Of a DNA stretch of 64,000 nt, positions 18,600-26,561 are shown piece by piece. Positions within the stretch are counted from its first letter, which is position 1. Every line of letters begins with the position of its first letter. Made by a program: the position numbers and the translations under genes. A model generated the notes under the pieces. The model made no database searches. It was not told the origin of the DNA and worked only from the letters and a program-made list of their open reading frames with translations. The stretch is taken from positions 1 through 64,000 of the forward strand of contig JAPOIM010000006.1 in assembly GCA_029978905.1 (NCBI GenBank). The letters run 5' to 3'. This stretch comes from Planctomycetota bacterium (GTDB lineage: Bacteria > Planctomycetota > Planctomycetia > Pirellulales > UBA1268).

Positions 18600-19703
18600 G
18601 ATCAACTGGTTGGCGAGGGCTTCGACGGAGAGTGGGGCGGAGCCTTCGGCTTTGTTGTTGATGGTGATGAACACGTCGCGGGTCTTGGCAACCGCGGCGG
18701 CGATCGTGGAAAGGGCGTGTCGGGTGGGGAGGTCTTCCTCGACAAGGCGGTTGAAGGGGGCGTAGAGGTCCTTGGCTTCCTGGTAGACGAGCCCCGCGTG
18801 GAGGTTCCAGCGGGCGACCAAGGGCAGTTGGCAGTTGGTTGCGGTCAAGCCAAAGGCGTGCGCCTGCTCGTCAACCGGCGGCATCCGCGCATGCACCGCA
18901 AGGCATGGGACGGCTCCTGCGCTGCAGACTGCGTCGCCGAACGCGTCGCACACCAGCTGCGCGTCACGGACTTCGACCGCGTAGAGCGGGCCGCGGGGGA
19001 GGGCGGCGATAAACGCGGCGACGCGTGCGATCAGGCGGGGGAGATCCGCCAGCAGCTTCGCGCCGAGCGGCGGGAACTGAAACACGAGCGGGCCGGCTTT
19101 GGTGCTGAGTCCGGCAACGGCGGGACGGACGAAAACGTCGGTGGCCGCGGCGGCATCGAGAAAGGAGGGGTTCGCGCGCTCGGGCTCTCCCGATCGATTT
19201 CGTCGTAGCACCGCATCAGTGAAGGCCTGCGGTGCTTTGACCACAAACCGAAAGCCCTCGGGAACCTGACGGGCGTAGTCCGCAAATGCGTCGACAGTCA
19301 GGGGGCTGTAGAAGGTGCGGTCGAGGCTGACGGTGCGAAACAGCGGATGCGAGGCGTAGGCCGAGAGCCCTTGCTGGGCGAGCCGGCGTTCGGTTTCCCA
19401 CGTGTCTTCGTGCGAGAGGTCTTCGCTGTCGGCATGGAAGTCAGCCCCCCTGCCCCGCCCTCCCCTTCCCCTTGCGGACCTAGTCTTGGGAGGGCGTGGC
19501 GCGTAGACGATCCCGGTCCAGCCAGGAAACGACCAGCTGGAAGTGCCCAGATGAATCGACGTTGGAAGCCTCGCTGCAAGCTGCGTGTGATGCTCGCTCG
19601 GCTCAGCCGGCTGCACACGGTCATTCGCGGCAACGGGATCCGCAGCAAACTCTTCCCCAAACAGGGAGAGTTGCTGCGGACCACGTGGTTTGTGGATTGC
19701 CAC
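18588..19703 (-). CDS. DUF72 (YecE-like) protein with an inserted segment
   Basis: A 371-residue member of the DUF72 TIM-barrel family, of unknown function. Typical family segments are LGTSSWSFPGWTGIVY (about 52-67), FRFVVKAPQAFTDA, GPLVFQFPP, and YAVEVRDAQL near the C-terminal side. Between GIVYA and LAQQGLSAYASHP, residues about 69-106 form a basic, Gly/Arg-rich stretch that I do not associate with the family. It is encoded by DNA carrying an inverted repeat. The N-terminal 45 residues are also extra and low in structure. The last codons lie in the orphan repeat arm. Confidence 0.8.
   Translation of the reverse strand: MAIHKPRGPQQLSLFGEEFAADPVAANDRVQPAEPSEHHTQLAARLPTSIHLGTSSWSFPGWTGIVYAPRPPKTRSARGRGGRGRGADFHADSEDLSHEDTWETERRLAQQGLSAYASHPLFRTVSLDRTFYSPLTVDAFADYARQVPEGFRFVVKAPQAFTDAVLRRNRSGEPERANPSFLDAAAATDVFVRPAVAGLSTKAGPLVFQFPPLGAKLLADLPRLIARVAAFIAALPRGPLYAVEVRDAQLVCDAFGDAVCSAGAVPCLAVHARMPPVDEQAHAFGLTATNCQLPLVARWNLHAGLVYQEAKDLYAPFNRLVEEDLPTRHALSTIAAAVAKTRDVFITINNKAEGSAPLSVEALANQLISEG
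19386..19499. repeat. probable in-frame palindromic insertion inside the DUF72 gene
   Basis: The DNA encoding DUF72 residues about 69-106 is strongly C-rich on the plus strand and contains the inverted repeat CGCCCTCCC (19456-19464) / GGGAGGGCG (19488-19496), with purine-rich tracts on the coding strand. It keeps the frame open and adds about 38 residues. The boundaries are estimated from where the family pattern breaks off and resumes. No second copy was seen in this window. Confidence 0.45.
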
Positions 19704-19705
19704 AG

Positions 19706-20938
19706 TTACGACTTCTGCCGGAAGACGAATCCGCCCTTCTTATTCCCGATCACGATGTCGACCTTGCCGTCACCATTGAGATCGCCCACGGAGAACTGCG
19801 TGCCGACGCCTGAGTCGTTGTCGATGCGGTGAGGGACGTAATGAGCCTCCACGCCATCGTCACTCGCGGCATGCACCAACTCAAACCAGTAGAGCACGGC
19901 GGCTCCAGCTGGGTCGGCATCTCCCTTGGGACCGTGCGCCCAGAAACGCTTGCCGGTCACGATGTCCATCAGCCCGTCGCCGTTCACGTCGGCGAGTTCG
20001 ACCGCGTGGGGCTGCGAAAACTGCACGCCGTCGAGGTTTTCTTCGGCGACCGCTGGCAGGATCGCGTGCTCCACGAACGTGATGCCGCCATCGTCCCCGG
20101 GCACCTGCTCAAACCAGGAGAGGCCGTAGTCGTGCGCCTTGAGGCTCGTGATCACGTCGCCGTCACCGTCACCGTCAACGTCGTAAACATGCATCTGGGC
20201 ACCACCTGAGCCGAAGGCAAACGGATGCTTTTTCCAAGGCGATCCGTCGGCCGATGCTGGCTGCTCCCACCAGCCCTCACTCATCAGCAGGTCGTGCCGC
20301 CCGTCACCATTCACATCGCCGAAGCCGAGCCCGTGCGTGTACTGCCCCCAGCCATGCATTTCAGAGCATGGATTGAAGAGCCAACGCTCGGTGCCGCTGG
20401 CTTCCGAAGGAGCCGCGAAGCCGAGCACACCGCCCGTGTGGAACACAAGTTCAGGCTTGCCGTCTCCGGTCACGTCGGCGTAGCCAGGCGACTCGTTATC
20501 AACGACGGGGAATGCAAGCTGGCGCTCCCAACGCCCCCCCTGCTCTCCCGGATTACGAAACCAGGCCACCTCTTTGCCGGGCCACACATTGGCCAGCACG
20601 TCGATCCAGCCGTCGCCATCGACGTCGTGCACGAAGGTGATGAAGTTGTTTGAGTAGCCATTCGGGTCGAAGTCTTCGGGCGGATAGATCTCGTGCCGCT
20701 CTGTGAAGTCTGGGCCCGCGTACCAGTACGGTCCGTAGACCGCGTCGCCATGGCCGTCGCGGTTGATGTCTCCCATTCCCGAGCCTTCAGCATGGAAGGT
20801 TCCGGTGAGCGGAATCTTCTCAAAAGTGATCTCGCCCTCGGCTGCGCTTGCCGCAGTGCCGAATGCCGTGCCAGCGACCACAAGCCCCATGGCGATGGCG
20901 ATCTGATGCCGACGCATACCCCGGACGAACGACCTCAT
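19706..20938 (-). CDS. exported FG-GAP/VCBS repeat protein
   Basis: About 410 residues from the ATG at 20938. That start is supported by the ribosome site AAGGGGAG just upstream and by the signal peptide that follows (IAIAMGLVVAGTAFGTAASA). An open frame reaching back to 21055 only reads the adjacent repeat element. The mature protein has at least seven calcium-binding-type FG-GAP/VCBS loops, including DINRDGHGD, DVDGDGWID, DVTGDGKPE, DVNGDGRHD, DVNGDGLMD and DLNGDGKVD. This indicates an integrin-alpha-like beta-propeller outside the cytoplasm. Such proteins are numerous in planctomycetes; the ligand is unknown. Confidence 0.85.
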   Translation of the reverse strand: MRSFVRGMRRHQIAIAMGLVVAGTAFGTAASAAEGEITFEKIPLTGTFHAEGSGMGDINRDGHGDAVYGPYWYAGPDFTERHEIYPPEDFDPNGYSNNFITFVHDVDGDGWIDVLANVWPGKEVAWFRNPGEQGGRWERQLAFPVVDNESPGYADVTGDGKPELVFHTGGVLGFAAPSEASGTERWLFNPCSEMHGWGQYTHGLGFGDVNGDGRHDLLMSEGWWEQPASADGSPWKKHPFAFGSGGAQMHVYDVDGDGDGDVITSLKAHDYGLSWFEQVPGDDGGITFVEHAILPAVAEENLDGVQFSQPHAVELADVNGDGLMDIVTGKRFWAHGPKGDADPAGAAVLYWFELVHAASDDGVEAHYVPHRIDNDSGVGTQFSVGDLNGDGKVDIVIGNKKGGFVFRQKS

Positions 20939-21032
20939 GCTGCTCCCCTTCTTTGGGTGTGTTCCGAAACCCGAATCCAAAAACCTGAAGATAAGAGTAT
21001 GCCGCTGCGACGGTTTCGGTGCGAGTTGCTCG

Positions 21033-21170
21033 GAGGGAGCCCAGAGCTGTCCCACCGGACGTTCGCTGCGGGCCTTCCTGGCCCTCGCTCACTCGAAGAT
21101 CCGCTTCGCTTTCGCCCTCCAGGCTTCGCTCGCGTCTCTACGCCGCTGGGTCAGCACTGGGCTCCCTCCT
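21033..21170. repeat. 138-bp palindromic element, copy B
   Basis: The second 138-bp copy, with inverted arms at 21033-21059 and 21144-21170 matching at 24 of 27 positions and outer ends GGAGGGAG / CTCCCTCC. Internal hairpins are GGGCC-TTCCT-GGCCC (21071-21085), CGAAG-ATCCG-CTTCG (21095-21109) and GCGT-CTCT-ACGC (21133-21144). Similarity to copy C extends about 35 bases beyond the right arm, into a short palindrome with the core AGGACTGTCCT. It lies upstream of both the FG-GAP gene and the divergent membrane-protein gene. Confidence 0.9.
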
Positions 21171-21283
21171 CGCTCGGTGAACTGAGGAAGGACTGTCCTC
21201 CGCCTGCGACCGTAGCGAGTATTCTGCGATCTGTTTCAATGTGCCTTGTGACGGCAGTGCCCCAGCTGGCCAAGAGGGTGTGC

Positions 21284-21934
21284 ATGGGAATATGGGAGCT
21301 TCTTACGAAAGACCTGATGCCCAGCCGGGCGGACCTGCGGTGGAAAGAACCCTGGCTCTACCGCATCCGCCTGCGTGGGGATCTTGTGGCCAGGCTGATG
21401 TTCGTGACGAGTGGCTGGATGGCGGCGACGGCGGGCCTGCTGGCACTCTTCTCAGTGAGTGAGAAGCCAGGTGGACTCGATGTGGCTGTCGGGCTTGGGG
21501 CAGCGGCGGGGCTGGGGCCAGTGGCGCTCACTCTCTTTTTCACCAAGCACGTGGTTTCGGGGCAGGTGAGGATCATCGACGGCGTCATCGAGCGAAAGAC
21601 GCAGTACACCGGGTGGACCGGCCATTGGACGAAGACCGCGAGATGGGATTTGGATGCGGTTGATCCCTACAGGCTGCTCGTTGCAGACAGGGCAACACGA
21701 CCCTTTCATGTGTTGGTCTTGGAGTTTGACGATCGCTGCGAGCTGATCGGCGTTCCACAGCATGTCGACCTGAAAAAGCTGGCGGACCTGCTCTGCTCAT
21801 GCGGTTCGCGTGTGGTGAGTGCGGAGGCGATCGCGCCGCAGTTTGTAAAGAGTGTCTCGCTGGCATTCGCGATGACTGCGGTTGGAGGAAGCGGAGTGCT
21901 GCTCGTGGCGGCTGCCATGGCGGCGTTTGGATAA
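21284..21934 (+). CDS. small hypothetical membrane protein between two repeat copies
   Basis: 216 residues from the ATG at 21284, preceded by AAGAGGG at good spacing. An upstream in-frame ATG at 21239 has no ribosome site. Two probable membrane helices (about 38-56 and 64-86) are followed by a soluble middle region (VRIIDGVIERKTQYTGW, then FHVLVLEFDD) and a C-terminal hydrophobic segment (about 190-213). The layout of two helices followed by a strand-rich region recalls bacterial PH-domain membrane proteins, but I see no diagnostic motif. The gene lies between element copies B and C, which are in the same orientation. Confidence 0.7.
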   Translation: MGIWELLTKDLMPSRADLRWKEPWLYRIRLRGDLVARLMFVTSGWMAATAGLLALFSVSEKPGGLDVAVGLGAAAGLGPVALTLFFTKHVVSGQVRIIDGVIERKTQYTGWTGHWTKTARWDLDAVDPYRLLVADRATRPFHVLVLEFDDRCELIGVPQHVDLKKLADLLCSCGSRVVSAEAIAPQFVKSVSLAFAMTAVGGSGVLLVAAAMAAFG

Positions 21935-21943
21935 GGGCCGCTC

Positions 21944-22081
21944 GGAGGGAGCCCAGAGCTGTCCCACCGGACGTTCGCTGCGGGCCATCCGGGCCCTCGC
22001 TCACTCGAAGATCCGCTTCGCTTTCGCCCTCCAGGCTTCGCTCGCGTCTCTACGCCGGTGGGTCAGCACTGGGCCCCCTCC
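21944..22081. repeat. 138-bp palindromic element, copy C
   Basis: The third 138-bp copy, with arms at 21944-21970 and 22055-22081 matching at 24 of 27 positions. The internal hairpins are as in copy B, except that the first loop is ATCCG (21982-21996). It starts ten bases after the stop of the membrane-protein gene. A perfect short inverted repeat, GGAGGAC-T-GTCCTCC, follows just downstream. Copy B begins 911 bases to the left in the same orientation. Confidence 0.9.
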
Positions 22082-22187
22082 TCGCTCGGTGAATTGAGGG
22101 AGGACTGTCCTCCGCGTGTGGCGTCGGTCTGCGGCGGGCCGGGGACGCTCGGTATCATGCGAGGTTGCGTATCAAGGCCAGCCAGCC

Positions 22188-25100
22188 ATGAAAGACGAGA
22201 ACGCTATGCCTGCTTCCGTTGCACGACCTTCCGTGACGTCTGCTCCGCCTCATGCACCGGGCCTCACGGAGACGGCCGCACGCTATGCGACGCTCGACCT
22301 GATTCTCGACGGCGAGGTGCGGAGCGATCGGGTGGCCCGGTCGATCTATGCCACCGATGCGTCGGAGTATCAGCAGCGGCCAGAGGCGGTGGCGTTGCCC
22401 AAAACAGACGCCGATATCCATGAGCTGATTCGGTTTGCCTCGATCGAAGGCGTGGGGATCATTCCGCGGGCGGCGGGAACGTCGCTGGCTGGGCAGGTGG
22501 TTGGAGGCGGCATCGTGGTCGACTCCGGTCGCCACATGAACATGATTCTTGGGCTCGACGTGGAGCGCCGTCGGGTGCGGGTGCAGCCGGGTGTGATTCG
22601 CAATGAGCTCAACCGTTACCTCGCGCCGCATGGGCTCTTCTTTGGCCCCGAAACGTCGACTGCCGACTGGGCGATGATCGGCGGGATGGTGGGCAACAAC
22701 TCGTGTGGCTCCAACTCGATCGCCTATGGAACCACGCGCGACCACCTGATCACGGCCCGTGGCTTCCTCGCGGATGGTTCGGAGGTGACCTTCGGCCCGC
22801 TGACGAAGGAGGAGTTTGCGGCGAAGTGCGCGGCCCCCGACTCGCTCGAAACCAGGATTTACTGCGGATTGCGAGAACTTCTCGGCGACAAGGCAACGAG
22901 GCAGACGATTCGCGACAACTTTCCCAAACCGGAAGTCACGCGGCGCAACACCGGCTACGCCCTCGACGCCCTGCTCGATGCGTCGTGCTTTGATCCGACG
23001 AGTGACACGCCCTTCAACCTCTGCCGCTTGATTGCCGGGTCCGAAGGCACCCTCTTTTTTGGCGTGGAATACGAACTCAACCTGATCCCGCTGCCGCCTC
23101 CGGGAACACTCTTGTGCGTGCACTGCGGGAGTGTGGAAGAGGCCCTCCGCGCCACGGTGATGGTGATGCAGAACCGTCCTCAGCTCGGCAGTGCGGACGG
23201 GAGTGAACTGACCGCCTGCGAACTGATTGACGACAAGATTCTCAGCTGCACCAAAGACAATCTCGAGCAGGCTCGCAACCGCTCTTTTGTGGTGGGTGAG
23301 CCGGGCGCGGTGCTGGTGGTGGAGTTGAAGCATGCCGACGCCGAGCAGCGGAGCCACGACGTGGCAGCGATGCGGCAGCGACTTGAAGGCGCTGGCCTGG
23401 GCTACGCCTATCCGGTGCTCGAGGGAGCCGAAGGTGCCAAGGTCTGGGAACTCCGCCGGGCAGGCCAAGGGCTCGTCAACAATCTGCCGGGTGATGCCAA
23501 GCCACGCGAGATCGTGGAAGACACCGCGGTGGCAGTCGAGGATCTGCCTGCCTACATCGCCGACTTTGACCGGCTCCTCGCGGAGAAGTATCAGATCGAC
23601 TGCGTGCACTACGCCCATGCTGGGGCCGGTGAGTTGCACCTACGTCCCCTCTTCGACCTGCATTCGTCCGACGGGCTCGCCATGTTTCGCTCCGTGGCGA
23701 CCGACGTGGCGATGCTGGTGAAGAAGTATCGTGGAAGCCTCAGCGGTGAGCATGGTGACGGCAGGCTGCGCGGCGAGTTCATCCGCATGATGGTAGGCGA
23801 TGCGTGCTACCGCTACCTCGAACAGGTGAAGCGGCTCTTTGATCCGAAGGGGATTCTGAATCCCAACAAGATCATCGCCACGCCCCCGATGGACACGTCA
23901 CTGCGGATTCTGCCAGGGGAGCCTGAGCCGCATCACCACACGGTCTTTCGCTTTGCCGACACCGGTGGAGTGCTGCGTGCGGCCGAGAAGTGCACGGGCG
24001 TGGGACAGTGCCGCAAGCCACCGGGGGCGGGTGGCACGATGTGCCCGAGCTACATGGCCACCCGCAACGAGCAAGACTCCACGCGGGCTCGGGCCAACAT
24101 GCTGCGTGGAGCACTCTCGGATCCCACGTCGGCCGATCCGTGGAACCGCTCCGAGCTGGCGGACGTGCTCGATCTCTGCCTCTCCTGTAAGGCATGCAAG
24201 AGTGAGTGCCCATCGAATGTCGATATGGCACGGCTCAAGGCGGAGTGGGAACAGCACCGGCATGATGCCAAGGGTGTGCCCTTCCGCACGATGGTGGTGG
24301 CTGAGATGCCTCGGCTGATGCGGCTTGCGGCGGTGGTGCCGTGGCTTGCGAATGCGTGCATGACGGCTCCGGGCATTTCCTCGCTCATCAAATGGATGCT
24401 TGGATTTCATGCCAACCGCTCGTTGCCCACCGTGTCTCGAACGCTGCTCTCGGAGTGGGTGCGGAGGCCCAATCGAGTGCGGGGCGATGGTCGCCGAGGC
24501 CGGGTGCATCTGTTCTGCGATGAGTTTTCGGAGACGCTTGATGCGGAGATTGGCATCAAGGCTGTGCAACTCCTCGAAGCGCTCGGCTATGAAGTCACGA
24601 TCCCTGAGCATGTGGAAAGCGGACGGGCGAAAATTTCGAAGGGGCTGCTTCGGTCCGCGCGAACGCTGGCGGTAACGAATCTGGAGCTGCTCGGCCCGGT
24701 GGTCACCGAGGAGGTGCCGCTGCTGGGCATCGAGCCTTCGGCGATCCTCGGCTTTCGCGATGAGTATCCTGATCTTGTGCCGCAGCAGCACGAGGCCGCC
24801 GCCCGCAAACTCGCGGCCAACTGTTTTCTGATCGACGAGTTTCTGGCCCGCGAGATGGCTGCAGGAAAAATCAGCCCCAACGACTTTGACGATGCGCCGC
24901 GCCGCATCCTGGTGCACGGCCACTGTCACCAGAAGGCGCTCGCCTCGCTCGAACCGACGCTCCAAATCCTGCGGCTCCCAGCGGGGCATATAGTGGAAGC
25001 GATTCCCTCGGGTTGCTGCGGGATGGCGGGCTCGTTTGGCTACGACCGCGGCCACTTTGACCTGTCGATGCAGATCGGAGAGTTGGTGCTCTTTCCTGCC

Positions 25101-25241
25101 GTTCGGCGGGCAACCACCGAAACGTTGGTCGCCGCTCCCGGCACGAGCTGCCGTCATCAGATCAAGGATGGCACGGGCCGCTCTGCCCTTCATCCGGTCG
25201 AGATCTTGCATGCAGCCTGCCCGGCTGCCCGCTCAGCGTGA
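22188..25241 (+). CDS. FAD-linked oxidase with Fe-S and CCG domains (D-lactate/glycolate dehydrogenase type)
   Basis: About 1,017 residues from the ATG at 22188; an ATG at 22206 is an alternative. The N-terminal half is an FAD-binding type 4 (PCMH) domain with PRAAGTSLAGQVVGGG and NNSCGSNSIAYGTTRDH, followed by the oxidase C-domain with SGEHGDGRLRGEF. The second half has 4Fe-4S cysteine sets (CTGVGQCRKPP...MCPSY and CLSCKACKSECP) and a CCG-type segment (HGHCHQKAL, SGCCGMAGSFGY). This architecture belongs to membrane-associated D-2-hydroxyacid dehydrogenases that pass electrons to quinone or cytochrome. It is monocistronic, and its 3' end overlaps the convergent PHP gene by nine bases. Confidence 0.9.
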   Translation: MKDENAMPASVARPSVTSAPPHAPGLTETAARYATLDLILDGEVRSDRVARSIYATDASEYQQRPEAVALPKTDADIHELIRFASIEGVGIIPRAAGTSLAGQVVGGGIVVDSGRHMNMILGLDVERRRVRVQPGVIRNELNRYLAPHGLFFGPETSTADWAMIGGMVGNNSCGSNSIAYGTTRDHLITARGFLADGSEVTFGPLTKEEFAAKCAAPDSLETRIYCGLRELLGDKATRQTIRDNFPKPEVTRRNTGYALDALLDASCFDPTSDTPFNLCRLIAGSEGTLFFGVEYELNLIPLPPPGTLLCVHCGSVEEALRATVMVMQNRPQLGSADGSELTACELIDDKILSCTKDNLEQARNRSFVVGEPGAVLVVELKHADAEQRSHDVAAMRQRLEGAGLGYAYPVLEGAEGAKVWELRRAGQGLVNNLPGDAKPREIVEDTAVAVEDLPAYIADFDRLLAEKYQIDCVHYAHAGAGELHLRPLFDLHSSDGLAMFRSVATDVAMLVKKYRGSLSGEHGDGRLRGEFIRMMVGDACYRYLEQVKRLFDPKGILNPNKIIATPPMDTSLRILPGEPEPHHHTVFRFADTGGVLRAAEKCTGVGQCRKPPGAGGTMCPSYMATRNEQDSTRARANMLRGALSDPTSADPWNRSELADVLDLCLSCKACKSECPSNVDMARLKAEWEQHRHDAKGVPFRTMVVAEMPRLMRLAAVVPWLANACMTAPGISSLIKWMLGFHANRSLPTVSRTLLSEWVRRPNRVRGDGRRGRVHLFCDEFSETLDAEIGIKAVQLLEALGYEVTIPEHVESGRAKISKGLLRSARTLAVTNLELLGPVVTEEVPLLGIEPSAILGFRDEYPDLVPQQHEAAARKLAANCFLIDEFLAREMAAGKISPNDFDDAPRRILVHGHCHQKALASLEPTLQILRLPAGHIVEAIPSGCCGMAGSFGYDRGHFDLSMQIGELVLFPAVRRATTETLVAAPGTSCRHQIKDGTGRSALHPVEILHAACPAARSA

Positions 25242-26549
25242 ACGCAGGTAGAACGGGTTGCTGAGCACCCACAGGTGCGGCTCTCCCGCCACATCGAGCG
25301 AAAGTTCCACGCGGTGGTTGCCCGCCTTCTCCAGCGGAAGGCGCAGGCTCGCTCCGTCGGCTTCGTGGATGCATGTTCCGTCGCGGATCACCCGCCAGTG
25401 GCCCGGGAGCGGCGCGCGAGCTTGCAAGGAGTGTCCCTCGGCCCAGGCCGCCACGCTTCCCATTTCGAGCCTGCCGTCGGCGGAGTCCACGAAGCAGTCG
25501 AAGCCACGGGCATCGGCAATCCAGTCAAAGGCGACAAAGGCCCGGCCTGCTCGGAGGGCGTCTTCGATCGCCTCGCGGGTGAGAGCCGTCGCCAGCACGT
25601 GGGTGCCGACATGTCGCAGGCTGTACTCATAGGGATCGAGCTGCATGCGAAAGAGCTCTTCTCCTTCCCCAGCCTCGGCGGCGGTTGGCAGCAGCGGACG
25701 CACGAGGGCGAGGTCGAGGGTCAGCAGGGGGTCGTCGAGTGGATCGGTGATAGCCACCTTGCCGTCGGCAGCAAGCCGGATCACCACGCCCACGTTCTCG
25801 TGCGCATCGTTGGCGGACACGCCGGTATGGGGAGCGATCTGGCAAAGTTCGTCCCAGCGGTCGAGGTAGAGCCGTGGATCGTCTTGCAACGCGGAGAGCG
25901 TTTCCTGGGGAAAGCGTTTCACGAGCGAGGCGATCTGCAGCAGCCAAAGCGGATTCTGCAGGCTGGAGAAAAGGCGTTTCTCTTCTTTGGCATCAGCGTG
26001 GGTGTTGTAGATTTCGCAGCCCGTCAGGCCGGGGAGTTCCCAGTCGAGGCGTTCTTCGAGGTGGGAGAGAAACGACAGGCCGTCCTGCTGCTGCACACGG
26101 CGGGCGAAGTCGGCAGGTTCCAGGGCGTCTTGATCGGCCATGCTCACGCGGGGATACGTCAGCAGGCCTTTCACCTCGGCCCCTGGAATGCACAGCACAC
26201 CATCGTGGATGCCCGAGTGGCCATCGGTCACGAAGTCATAGTGCTCCGCAGGATGCTCGGTGAACATCAGCACGTTGGAGCCCGCTCGCTTGGCCGCGGC
26301 GACGATGTTGGGCAGTTGGCCTCGGCTGTCGTGCGAGAACGCCGAATGCACGTGCAGGTTCACGCGGTATTCGTGATAGGGGCCTTGCCGCGGCAACTCC
26401 GTGCGCCGCGAGGCCAATGTCTCCACTGCCCCATGCACCCGCTCCAGCCGCTCGCTGGTCAGCCGATCCAACGCGTCGGCTTGGGCAACTGCTGCCCACA
26501 GGAGGCATGCTCCCCACCACATGGCACACCGCATCGCATGATCCCTCAT
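25233..26549 (-). CDS. exported PHP-domain phosphoesterase-like protein (CehA/McbA type)
   Basis: 438 residues with an N-terminal signal peptide (CAMWWGACLLWAAVAQADA). The PHP metal motif NLHVHSAFSHDSRG lies at about residues 63-76. Further metal ligands are likely in MFTEHPAEHYDF and in the later segments SHLEER, EIYNTHAD and SANDAHE. PHP enzymes are multi-metal phosphoesterases or hydrolases. The C-terminus (about 330-438) is beta-rich and may bind substrate. ATG codons at 26549, 26534 and 26522 are all possible starts. The substrate is unknown. The gene lies 12 bases after the TPR-redoxin gene on the same strand. Confidence 0.75.
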   Translation of the reverse strand: MRDHAMRCAMWWGACLLWAAVAQADALDRLTSERLERVHGAVETLASRRTELPRQGPYHEYRVNLHVHSAFSHDSRGQLPNIVAAAKRAGSNVLMFTEHPAEHYDFVTDGHSGIHDGVLCIPGAEVKGLLTYPRVSMADQDALEPADFARRVQQQDGLSFLSHLEERLDWELPGLTGCEIYNTHADAKEEKRLFSSLQNPLWLLQIASLVKRFPQETLSALQDDPRLYLDRWDELCQIAPHTGVSANDAHENVGVVIRLAADGKVAITDPLDDPLLTLDLALVRPLLPTAAEAGEGEELFRMQLDPYEYSLRHVGTHVLATALTREAIEDALRAGRAFVAFDWIADARGFDCFVDSADGRLEMGSVAAWAEGHSLQARAPLPGHWRVIRDGTCIHEADGASLRLPLEKAGNHRVELSLDVAGEPHLWVLSNPFYLRSR

Positions 26550-26561
26550 GGCGAACTGAAA

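Noticed and set aside
20693-21283. N-terminal extension of the membrane-protein gene, and other open frames through the 138-bp elements
   Set aside because: Frames stay open because of high GC. Translating the element gives Arg/Ser/Pro-rich sequence with no ribosome site, and the arms and hairpins explain the conservation better.
21033-22081. Integron attC sites around a gene cassette
   Set aside because: The element length and palindromic form recall attC sites, but the conserved core sites RYYYAAC and GTTRRRY are not at the ends, the stem is far more regular than in attC, and no integrase gene is in the window.
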